From Gemmatimonadota bacterium (GTDB lineage: Bacteria; Gemmatimonadota; Gemmatimonadetes; Longimicrobiales; Gaopeijiaceae), in NCBI GenBank assembly GCA_028874995.1, contig JAPPGM010000161.1, positions 1-64,000 of the forward strand: a stretch of 64,000 bases of DNA, read 5' to 3'. How positions within the stretch are numbered: the first letter of the stretch is position 1; every line of letters begins with the position of its first letter. Shown here one piece after another: positions 46,051-54,600 of this stretch. The translations under genes were made by a program, and so were the position numbers. The notes under the pieces were generated by a model. It ran no database searches. It was not told the DNA's origin and was given only the letters and a program-made list of their open reading frames with translations.

Positions 46051-46368
46051 TTACTCCACTAGCAGGCCGTGGATAAACGGGTTCTCGGGGAAAGCCGCTT
46101 GTGCGAGGTGGAGGTGGGGCACAAACAGCCCGGGTTGTGCGGGAAAACCGGTTTTGGGCGTCGGCAGCCCCAATTCGCGGCTGTGACGGCTGAAATGCGT
46201 GGCGGTCAGGTGGATTGTGTCGGCGAACGTCTCCGTCCTTCCTGTTTCCGGCGACACCACGACGGTCGCGGGGTACAGTGACTCCGGTTCGGTGACGTCA
46301 TCGCCGCAGGCGACTGCCGAGAGGAACACCGCTACGACTACCCTACACTTGCCCATTCCCTTGCTCAT
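46051..46368 (-). pseudogene. Truncated Ig-like lipoprotein, copy A
   Basis: The ATG at 46368 (MSKGMGKCRVVVAVFLSAVA followed by CGDD) starts a lipoprotein signal. It is followed by YPATVVVSPETGRTETFADT, the opening of a bacterial Ig-like (Big_2) domain. After about residue 50 the sequence loses any Ig pattern and ends at 46051. About 105 residues remain, far less than family members with several Ig domains. The 5' part lies in the about 195-bp direct repeat shared with 48766-48961. It looks like a truncated copy. Confidence 0.55.
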
Positions 46369-46518
46369 CCCTTCCCCCCCTCCGGGTCTGTCGGTGCTTG
46401 CCCCGTCTCCATTCATTTTGGGACGGCTCTATTCGGTGACCGTCTATATACCGACTGCAATCGATAATATTCCAAAGGGGACACCGCCTTGAATCACGAA
46501 TGGCCGGCAGGCGGGATG
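46323..46518. repeat. Direct repeat, copy A (about 195 bp)
   Basis: This stretch matches 48766-48961 closely over its whole length, in the same orientation, with scattered substitutions and small gaps. It contains the start codon, signal peptide and upstream region of the Ig-like lipoprotein on the minus strand, then GGACACCGCCTTGAATCACG and an adjoining GC-rich stretch. It truncates the metalloprotease fragment at its right edge. Confidence 0.9.
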
Positions 46519-46983
46519 ACGGTTTCGCGATCCTCAGCGAGGCCGAAGTGATTTGGCAGATGGAGAGCGACGGTCCCGGCTATTGGCTGGCAATGAAGGT
46601 CCCGGTACCCACCGGCGGCCTCTTGGGTGTGGCGCGCGGCATCCCCTCCTGGTCGAGCTTCTCGATGCCACTCCCGAGAACGATCGCCCACGAACTCGGG
46701 CACAACCTGGGCCTCTATCACGCTCCGTGCGGTGGGGCGGGGGGGGCCGGATCCGCTGTTTCCCGACCCCAACGGGGGCATAGGGTCGTCGGGGTACGAT
46801 CACACGGATTGATCAGCCCGGTACGCTCTGGATCTCATGTCGTATTGTCGCGGCGGATGGATCGGCGACTACCACTGCTCGAACGCCCTTCGCCACCGTT
46901 CGGCTACCGAAGTGGAGGCTCCTGTTTCCTTCCGCGAAGAGCGCAAGGAGGCCGCCGAAGGCGTCACCAAGGGTGCGGTCTAA
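46515..46983 (+). pseudogene. Zinc metalloprotease fragment, frameshift and stop
   Basis: The remnant holds the metzincin-type zinc motif HELGHNLGLYH (HExxHxxGxxH) followed by APCGG. At the eight-G run 46739-46746 the frame shifts; removing one G restores GPDPLFPDPNGGIGSSGYDH. A TGA then interrupts the frame at 46810-46812. Beyond it the same frame continues as SARYALDLMSYCRGGWIGDY to a TAA at 46981. The N-terminus is missing at the direct-repeat edge. Intact relatives are exported zinc proteases; this copy cannot be functional. Confidence 0.75.
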
Positions 46984-48266
46984 CGCACCGCAAGTGACTT
47001 AGAGTCTTGCCGTGCGGGCGGGAGTGCTCGGTGCTCACAGGGACCGCCACCACCTGCATCCCCTCCCACCAACTCGTAGACCACGACATTCTCCACATCC
47101 ATGGCGTCCAGCTGGACTCCTAGCACGAGCCCATCAGCCACATCAAGGATCCGGAACCGCGGCGGGGCTTTCACCGTGCCGACCCACTCCCCGTCGCCGG
47201 AGATGACGGTGTATTGTGGCACCTCATCGCCCACACCCCCCGGGTCGTAGGGAGCCAGCCAAACCCGCCCCTCGGGGTCGCCGAATGGAGCGGTGAAGAG
47301 GGGCATCGGCTCGCCGATGACCGCCCGGTAGAAGACCATCTCCCCCTCGGTCCATTCATCGAGGTGGGCCTCCGACGCGTCCCCCCTGTGGTCTATCAGG
47401 TGACCCGCCCAAAGCTTGGCCTCGATGTCCTCAAACGATTCCTCGGTCAGAGGAGTCGCCTCGGCCTGCCAACGCACGATCTGCGTGACCGTGCCGTCTT
47501 CGGGACGACGCCAAGTGACCTGGGGCAGGTCGGAGCGTGCGTAGACGAACTGACCGGCGGCGACCGCAGCCCAGCCCCACGCCAGGATTGGGTTCCGCTG
47601 CTGTCCCGGCGGTGTGCGCGGTCTGGAGTCGTAGGACGTGATCGTGTCGAGGGCGCCGGTCTCCATGTCGAACCGGGCCATGTGTCCCGCGAGCCACGCC
47701 GCTTCGAAGTCGGACGTGAACGAATTCGTGGCCATCAGCAGTTGGCCGGGTGAGCCGATTCCCTTCATACCAAGACCGCTCGTGTTCCGGATGTCCACCG
47801 CGCGTTCGACCGAACCGCCTGCGAAGATGATAACGCGGTGCCCGTCGACTGCCAGGAGCCTTTCCGGCCCGAGCGCGTACGTGGCCTCCACGTAGCTAAT
47901 GTCTCCCGGCCCCTCCCCCCGCCTGGCAAGCACCTCGTGTGAAGATCCGTTCGCACTCAACACAATCAGTTCCTGGTTGAAAAGGTCCGAGACTATGGCG
48001 CTGCCGTTCGGGAAAAGGCTTCCCGCATTGATCCTCTGGAAGGCGTAGTCACCCGGGCCGGTGCCGTGGCGGTAGCGTGGTTCCGCCGCGAACCGGAATG
48101 GTGCTGTCGTGTCCGGCATCCCGGCGTGCTCGACGATGCGCACGCCAGCGCTGTCCTTGATCTGGACGGGGATGCTGGCGGTCTCGCCATCTTCACTTCC
48201 GCCTCCGCAGCCGCTGAAGCCCACCACCAGCACCAGCATCTGGATTAATCCGTGTCCCTTTCGCAT
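46980..48266 (-). CDS. Six-bladed beta-propeller lipoprotein
   Basis: A 428-residue protein with a lipobox (LVVGFSGC). The mature part opens IKDSAGVRIVEHAGMPDTTA and includes ARRGEGPGDI, variants of the DSAGVRIVEN and GEGPGEF signatures of the local propeller family. GGAGTG upstream of the ATG at 48266 is a plausible ribosome-binding site. It sits between two direct repeats and overlaps the end of the metalloprotease remnant by four bases. Apart from position it looks intact. Confidence 0.78.
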   Translation of the reverse strand: MRKGHGLIQMLVLVVGFSGCGGGSEDGETASIPVQIKDSAGVRIVEHAGMPDTTAPFRFAAEPRYRHGTGPGDYAFQRINAGSLFPNGSAIVSDLFNQELIVLSANGSSHEVLARRGEGPGDISYVEATYALGPERLLAVDGHRVIIFAGGSVERAVDIRNTSGLGMKGIGSPGQLLMATNSFTSDFEAAWLAGHMARFDMETGALDTITSYDSRPRTPPGQQRNPILAWGWAAVAAGQFVYARSDLPQVTWRRPEDGTVTQIVRWQAEATPLTEESFEDIEAKLWAGHLIDHRGDASEAHLDEWTEGEMVFYRAVIGEPMPLFTAPFGDPEGRVWLAPYDPGGVGDEVPQYTVISGDGEWVGTVKAPPRFRILDVADGLVLGVQLDAMDVENVVVYELVGGDAGGGGPCEHRALPPARQDSKSLAVR

Positions 48267-48269
48267 GGT

Positions 48270-48811
48270 TTAGCACTCCGATCGCTTGGCAGTTGATAAG
48301 AAAAGCGCTCCACATCCGTTCCGTCCGGCCGGTGTCCGGCGAAAACCAAGATGAGAGCGTCGCGACGAACAAGATGAGAACAAGGGATCGCGGCTTCGAG
48401 CCCGAAAACGATCGCGGTTTCGGGGACGCCGTTCTGGTCGAACGCTTCCGCGACGAGCTGGAGCGTGTCGCTCGGCGCGATAGTGCCCGCGTGGGGGGAA
48501 ACGACGACCGACCCCACCGACTGCACCGCGATCACTGTCGCCGCGCAGGAAACCTCGCCCCGCCCGTGGCGCGATCGTCATCGTGCCAGCGCCTACCGCC
48601 GTGACCAAACCTGCCGAGTCGACCACCGCGATGGTCGTGTCGGCACTCGACGCCAGACCGGGACGCCGCCCATGACGCGCCCACACGAGCGCGCCGACAG
48701 GCGGCGCAACCTCGACGGAAATCACCGCATGCGCCGCCGCCACTTCGGCGCTCCTGCAGGCACCCGGAACACCGCTACGACTACCCTACACTTGCCCATT
48801 CCCTTGCTCAT
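48270..48811 (-). pseudogene. Decayed Ig-like lipoprotein, copy B
   Basis: The signal start MSKGMGKCRVVVAVF (ATG 48811) is the same as in copy A and then leaves frame. Further on, in two different frames, are Ig-like remnants: ADTTIAVVDSAGLVTAVGAG and, later, VQSVGSVVVSPHAGTIAPSD followed by TLQLVAEAFDQNGV. Intact relatives have several such Big_2 domains in series. At least two frame breaks are needed to link the pieces. It lies directly upstream of the propeller gene on the same strand, four bases from its ATG. Confidence 0.6.
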
Positions 48812-48961
48812 CCCTTCCCCCCTCCGGGTCTGTCGGTGCCTGCCCCGCCCCCATGCGTTTTGGACGGTCTGAAATCGCTGACCGTCTGCATTACCCACTG
48901 CATTCGATAATGTTCCACAGGGGACACCGCCTTGAATCACGAATGGCCGGCAGGCGGGATG
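48766..48961. repeat. Direct repeat, copy B (about 195 bp)
   Basis: Partner of 46323-46518 in the same orientation, about 2.44 kb apart. The first 70 bases are almost identical between copies; the central part (about 48840-48900) is the most diverged. It spans the start and upstream region of Ig-like lipoprotein copy B. Confidence 0.9.
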
Positions 48962-49484
48962 GACGTGAGGCGGAGAGTGTCGCCACCCTGGAGGAGGGCG
49001 TCCCTGATTTGCGGCACACTGTACCACCCGCTCCCATACATGGTCAGGAACTTCCGGTACGCGGCCGTCGACCCCCATGCCCTTGAAGGTGCTCACCGGG
49101 ACCGCCAGTTGTGACTGGCGCACCGGCTCTGGACCGGCGCCGCCTGCGCTTCGCCGGTGCCTTTCTCTGAGCCGCCTTCGGTGCGCACCATCGCTCGGAA
49201 GCGCACTCCACCAGCGCGGCCGGAGTTGTGGTAGCGGCAGTGATTCTCGCCAATCGAACCCGTGGTCTCCGCCGTGGGGACACGATGGGGTCAGCTCTCG
49301 TCAGTCGGCAAGGATGGCAGATCGTGCAGTCCTCGTTGAACTTACGTGGTTCCTTGCCGTGATCTGAGCTTCTGGTATTCCGCTTACTCCGCAAGCTCAC
49401 ACAGATTTACATCTTCCTGTGTGCTTTGAGTTTACGGGATTCGGCGACCCGATTCCCTCCGTTTGACTCCCTCCGATTGGGATC
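48962..49484. other. Non-coding stretch between direct repeat B and integrase stub
   Basis: No reading frame here looks like a real protein: the open frames are short and without recognisable motifs. A CACACAG/CTGTGTG inverted repeat with a 12-base loop lies at 49398-49423, in a locally AT-richer patch just past the integrase fragment. It could be part of an attachment site or a terminator. I see no tRNA-like end. Confidence 0.4.
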
Positions 49485-49721
49485 TCAGGTGCGAGCCCTC
49501 GGGCGGCTCTCCAATGCCGTCCGAAGCTGTCCAGCGTCGGCCTGCTGATAGCAGCGCAGCACCGTCTGGGGACTCTTCCATCCGCCAAGCTCACAAAGCA
49601 CCTTGAGCGGCAGATCCATCAGGTCCGTCGCGAACTTCCGCCGCAGCGAATGCCAACCTCGGCCCGGCTTCGGCTCCAGTCCCACGAGCGTCTGGGCCTG
49701 TCCCGGCCCAGTCCGGCGCGG
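49485..49721 (-). pseudogene. Tyrosine recombinase C-terminal fragment
   Basis: About 75 residues keep the end of a phage-type integrase catalytic domain: GWHSLRRKFATDLMDLPLKV contains the His-x-x-Arg pair and CELGGWKSPQTVLRCYQ the tyrosine nucleophile. The N-terminal domain and first catalytic Arg are missing; upstream sequence in this frame has no integrase pattern and overlaps a lipoprotein gene. It is the stub of an integrated element and supports transfer or rearrangement at 44.4-49.8 kb. Confidence 0.75.
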
Positions 49722-49816
49722 GTCTCGATCCGGTCCTGGATGCTCCACGCCAACCAGCGCATCGTCGCCAGCTTCCGCCGCGTCCGCTGCGAGGACAAGA
49801 GCCTCGGCCTCCTTGT

Positions 49817-50185
49817 TCATGGCTTTTCCCCCAGCTTGTGAATGGTGTACGGAGAGACATCGCCCAGGTCCAGGTCGGTCACGGTACCGCCGACCGACCT
49901 TCCGCCGGGCTCCATCACCCCCTCGAACCGAACCCGGTCGGGCTCCAGGGGCCAGGCGTGGGTCAGCGGGAAGACAAGAACGACCTCCGGGTATTCGTAG
50001 GTGCCCTCGACCTCCCCCCGCACCCGGCCGCCGACAGCCGTCATGATGCCGGTGACCCTCCCGTCGTCGTGCCCGGTGAGCGTCAACCGGGTCCAGCCGC
50101 TGGTCCAGACTCCCGTGATCTCCGGTACCGCATGATCGTCGCAGGCCGACAAGAGGAGCAGGACCACCAGAGCCGTTCGTCTCAC
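49817..50185 (-). CDS. Small lipoprotein, unknown family
   Basis: A 122-residue protein with a lipoprotein signal (ALVVLLLLSACDD). The mature part is beta-rich (ITGVWTSGWTRLTLTGHDDG, RVRGEVEGTYEYPEVVLVFP), reminiscent of lipocalin-like or calycin barrels, but I do not recognise the family. Its ATG overlaps the stop of the upstream small gene (ATGA), so both are translated together. Confidence 0.65.
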   Translation of the reverse strand: MRRTALVVLLLLSACDDHAVPEITGVWTSGWTRLTLTGHDDGRVTGIMTAVGGRVRGEVEGTYEYPEVVLVFPLTHAWPLEPDRVRFEGVMEPGGRSVGGTVTDLDLGDVSPYTIHKLGEKP

Positions 50186-50334
50186 TCCGTCCCCCGTTCC
50201 CTCTCGGCATGTTCGACAATGAGCCGGATTCCCTCGGCAACCTCCTCGGATAGCCGACCATCCGTCAGCGTTAGCTGAAGCAGGTCCTTGATAATGCCGC
50301 CAGAGGGCGCGCCGGGGGAATCGGTCCTCATCAT
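50182..50334 (-). CDS. Small acidic protein upstream of lipoprotein
   Basis: A 50-residue protein (MMRTDSPGAPSGGIIKDLLQ and on) preceded by AGGACGAG. It lacks a signal peptide and is predicted mainly helical. The stop overlaps the lipoprotein start by four bases. No family is recognised. Expression is supported by the ribosome-binding site and the overlap. Confidence 0.45.
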   Translation of the reverse strand: MMRTDSPGAPSGGIIKDLLQLTLTDGRLSEEVAEGIRLIVEHAERERGTE

Positions 50335-50404
50335 TCTCGTCCTGTCTCGATTGGGGGTCGCGAGATCATACGGCACGTCGGCGCCAGGGTCGCACGTTGT
50401 TCTG

Positions 50405-51586
50405 TCAGTACAGCAGGTACCGCTCCACCGACGCACCGAACGCCTCCAATTCGGTTTCCACTCCCTCCAGGATCTCGTCGGTGGCCGCACCGTCTTGTAC
50501 ACCTTCACGCAGCCCCGGGTGCCCCCACAGGATGTCGATGGGGGGCCGGGTCTCTTCGTATTCGTAGGGGGGTTCACGCCAGGCGAAGTCCTGCGGAGCG
50601 AGCGCTCGGGCGGCAACGAGGATCTCGACCGCGGTGCGGACGGGTTCGAAGGTGTGGGGATCCGTGACGTGCAGCTGGGCGCCGCAGCAAAGGCGGCCGG
50701 CATGCTTCTGGAAGGTGGGTTCGAAGTGGCAGGGGCGGAAGTGGACGCCGGGGAGGCGGGCGTCGGCGAGCCGGGCGGTGAGGGCCGCCGGATTCAGCCA
50801 GGGAGCGCCGAATAGCTCGAAGGGGCGGGTCGTGCCGCGTCCCTCGGAGAGATTGGTGCCTTCCAGCAGCACCATTCCGGGATAGACGACGCAGGAATCG
50901 GGGGTTGGAAGGTTGGGGCTGGGCATGACCCAGGTGAGACCGGTGTCTTGCCACAGCGTCGAGCGCCGCCAGCCTCCGCAGGGGACGACGGTGAGGTCGC
51001 AGGCGATGCCGCGTTCCTCGTTCAGCCAGCGCGCCATCTCGCCGCAGGTGAGACCGTGGCGGAGGGGGACGGGGTGCAGCCCGACGAAGGACTCGTAGCC
51101 GGGTCGCAGCACGGGGCCCTCGCGGCGGGTCCCACCGATCGCGTTGGGCCGGTCGAGGACGACGAAACGGACGTTGGCGGCGGCGCATGCTTCCATGGCC
51201 AGGGCCATCGTCCACACGAAGGTGTAGACGCGCACGCCGACATCCTGGAGGTCGAAGAGGAGGGCGTCGAGGCCGTCGAGCATCGCCAGGGTGGGCTTGC
51301 GGACATCGCCGTAGAGGGAGTGGACGGGGAGACCGGTGACCGGGTCCGAGTAGTGGTCGGACTCGATCATGTTGTCCTGCTTTTCGCCGCGGGCCCCGTG
51401 CTGGGGGCCGAAGATGGCGTGTAGGTCGTAGCCGGCGGCGCGGATGGCGTCGGCGGCATGGGTCAGGTCCGAGGTGACGGACGCGGGGTGCGCGATCAGG
51501 CCGAGGCGGCTGCGCCGCAGCCCACTGGCCTCTGAGGCTTCACCGCTGACCAACCGGTCCAGGCCGGGAGCGACAGTGTGCCTCAC
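50405..51586 (-). CDS. namZ: NamZ-like exo-beta-N-acetylmuramidase (DUF1343, GH171)
   Basis: A protein of 393 residues or more. The family pattern is clear: LGLIAHPASVTSDLTHAADA, AIFGPQHGARGEKQDNM, DALLFDLQDVGVRVYTFVWT, VVLDRPNAIGG and LLEGTNLSEGRGTTRPFELF. Family members release N-acetylmuramic acid from the non-reducing end of peptidoglycan fragments. The start is unclear: the frame is open to 51670, overlapping the previous gene; a GTG at 51586 was chosen because it lies after that gene's stop. No convincing signal peptide is seen from this start. It is probably cotranscribed with the PD40-amidohydrolase upstream. Confidence 0.85.
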   Translation of the reverse strand: MRHTVAPGLDRLVSGEASEASGLRRSRLGLIAHPASVTSDLTHAADAIRAAGYDLHAIFGPQHGARGEKQDNMIESDHYSDPVTGLPVHSLYGDVRKPTLAMLDGLDALLFDLQDVGVRVYTFVWTMALAMEACAAANVRFVVLDRPNAIGGTRREGPVLRPGYESFVGLHPVPLRHGLTCGEMARWLNEERGIACDLTVVPCGGWRRSTLWQDTGLTWVMPSPNLPTPDSCVVYPGMVLLEGTNLSEGRGTTRPFELFGAPWLNPAALTARLADARLPGVHFRPCHFEPTFQKHAGRLCCGAQLHVTDPHTFEPVRTAVEILVAARALAPQDFAWREPPYEYEETRPPIDILWGHPGLREGVQDGAATDEILEGVETELEAFGASVERYLLY

Positions 51587-51603
51587 GGTCGTGGACGGGG
51601 GCT

Positions 51604-54600
51604 TCAATTCCCCTCCGGCGCTCCCTCCCGCTGCCAGTAGAACGGCCCCGCCGTCACCTGATCCGGCCACACCTGGTCAAGCGTGTCGCCATCGTACAGG
51701 CGCCCGTTCATCATCACCTGGTGGATCGCGTTCGAGTTACGGATGTCGTCGAGCGGATTCGCGTTGAGGATGACCAGGTCGGCTAGCTTGCCGGGCTCGA
51801 TCGAGCCCAGATCCCGGTCCAGTCCGAGCGAGTGGGCACCGAGAATGGTCGCCACCTGGAGCGCCTCAAGCTCGGTCATGCCCCCGGCCTGAGTGGCCCA
51901 CAGCTCCCAGTGGTAGCCGAGCCCCTGCAGCTGGCCGTGACTGCCGACCCCAGCCCTTCCCCCCGCCCGGATCACGTCTCGCACGAACTCCGACACCAGG
52001 TCGAAGGTGTGCACCTCCGGATGGAACCAGCCGGGGACGCGGCGGGTCGCCTTGCTGTGGATCTCCTCGACCGGGGTGAAGCGGGCCAGCTTTTCGTCCC
52101 CCAACACGTCTTCCGTCGCGTAGAAGTAGTTCTCCGCCCACGGACCGCCGTAGGTGACCAAGATCGTGGGCGTGTAAGCCATCTTCGACTGCGCCACGAG
52201 CTCCACCATGTCGGCGTACATCGGGAAGCCCGGCATGTTGTGCTCGACGCCCGAGTAGCCGTCGATGGCCATGGTCATGTTGACCTTTGTGTCGAGGCCG
52301 CCCTCGGTGGTGGGCATCAGGCCCAGTTCGCGGGCCGCCTCGATGATCCACTGGCGCTGCTCGCGATTGCCGGCGGCGTACATCTTGATCGTCTTGGTGT
52401 CGTAGTAGTCGCTGTAGCGGCGCAGGATGTTCCGGGCGTGGTCGAGGTCCTGTACGTTCTCGGACGAGAAGACGCCGGGGCCGGTCGAGTAGATGCGCGG
52501 GGACAGGATCCGTCCCGCGCGCACGAGGTCCTCGTAGCTGACGACGTCGGTGGTGCCGGTCTGGGGATCGCGGGTGGTGGTCACGCCGTATGCCAGGTTG
52601 ACGGCGTAGGACCAGGGCTGGCTGCGAAGGATGTTGATCTGGGCGCGCAGGTGGGCATGCGTGTCGATGAAGCCGGGGACGACGGTCTTGCCCATGAGGT
52701 CGACAGTGTCGGCGCCCTCGGGGACGGTGAGCGAGCCGGTCGGGCCGACGGTGGAGATCCGGTTGTTCTCGATGAGGATGTCGCCCTGCTGGATGACTTC
52801 GTCGCCCGCCATGGTGATGACGCGGGCTCCGGTCAGGAGGGCCGCGCCCTGGGGGATGTCGCGGGGGAACTCGACCTGAATGCGGACTTCGGTGGGGCGA
52901 TAGCGGGCATCCTCTTCGTCCTCTTCTTCGGCCTCCTCCTCGGCACCCTCTGCTTCTTCTTCCTCGACCGCAGGCTCGTCCTCCCCTTCGGTCGGTTCCG
53001 CTTCATCCCCGGCCTCTTCCTCCTCGCGGGCTGCCGCCTCCACCGAGTCCTCGAACGCCTGCGCATCGTCCAGGTTGTAGACCAGGTGCGCATTGCCGAT
53101 GGTCCAGTGCACCGCGCGGCCGTCCTGACTCCACGCGGGGAACTCGCCCCCCACCTCGGTGAGCTGCCGCGCCGGGAAGGACGCGCTCTCGGGGTTGCCG
53201 ACGTTGATCGTCGGGGGGTCCCCGCCCACGACCGGGACGGTGACGGTGTAAAGGTGGTTGTAAACCCGGGCCAGCGCCTGGTCGCCCTGTGGGGCCATCA
53301 TGACGAGGGAGGCGGTGGCGGGCGCACTCGAACCGGGTGCGCCGGAGCCCACCACGCGCACGTGCCGCTTCACGTCGGTGCCGTCCCAGCGGAACGACAC
53401 GAGGCCGTCCCCGAAAGCGTAGGCGTAGATCCGGTCGGGGTTCCGGGTGAAGTGGTGGGCGGAGTAGCGGGCGGGAGAAATCACCGTGGCGTCGCCGCCG
53501 CCGGACGGGATCCAGACCAGGTCGTCGGCGCCGCCGGGGACGCCGCGCGTGAGGGCCTCGTCGTAGGCGCGGGCCGGGCCGCGGATCGCGACGATGCGCT
53601 CTCCATCGGGGGACCAGATGGGGTTGTTGTAGAGGGCGGGGGTGGTGGTGAGGCGCTCGGAATCACCGCCGTCGGCGTCCACGCTGTAGATGTGGCCGCC
53701 CACGTCGTCGCCCCAGGTCGTGTAGGCGATGCGCTCGCCGTCGGGGGACCAGGCGGGCATGTGCTCGTTGACCTCGTCCCCGGTGAGGCGGGCGGGCGTC
53801 CCATCGGGCCATTGCATGACGTACACGCGCGCCATCAGCGAGAAGGCGATGCGGTCGCCGCTCGGCGACGGCACCGCGTCCCGTACCTGCTTGGCCACGA
53901 AGGTCGGGGTGTCCTCGATCGGGTAGTCGAAATCGACCTCGGGTCCGATCGCCATCTCGACATCCACGCGGAAGGGGATCGGCGCCGGTTCGGAACCGTC
54001 GACCGGGACGCGCCAGATCCCGCCGCCCCAGTACGCGATCACCTCGCGCGAGTCGGGCGTGAACGACATGCCCGGATACGCATCGCGGGTGGCGCGCGAC
54101 TCCTGGTCGTCACGCTGGACGGGAAAGACCAGCCAGCGTTCGGCGCCGGACTCCAGGTCGCGAATGCGCAGCCCCGTCTCGGCCACGTGCCGGGAGCCAT
54201 ACACCAGCCAGCGCCCATCGGGACTCAGGACCGGGCGGAAGGCGCCGCCGTAGCGGAAGGAGCGGGTCGCCGACTCGCCGGTTTCGCGGTCGTAGACGGC
54301 CAGCTGGTACTGCCGCATGCCCGAGTTGTACTGCCAGGCACCGCTTCGCTGAGCGTACCAGATGTACCGGTCGTCCGGGCCGAAGGCCGCGCCGGTGGTG
54401 CGCAGGTTCGCGGGCTCGTCGATCAGCTGGATCCCCGATCCGCCGCCCACATGATACATCCAGAGCTTGCCCTGCCCGGGACCCTGCCTGGTCGCGATGA
54501 CGTAGTTCCCGTCGGGCGTCCACTCGGGGGACTGGTAGGCGCTCGACTTGCCCGTGGTGAGCTGCACGGTGTCGCTCAGGTCCACCGAAATGATGTGGAT

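Noticed and set aside
44415..46055. Similar motif ATGTCAA-TC--GATTAC after two gene ends (44416 and 46036)
   Set aside because: Only about 14 of 18 positions match and I found no third copy; it may be chance or a remnant too short to interpret.
49437..49470. Sequence GATTCGGCGACCCGATTCCC resembling a tRNA 3' end near the integrase stub
   Set aside because: It does not form a T arm and acceptor strand, so no tRNA or attachment core can be claimed.
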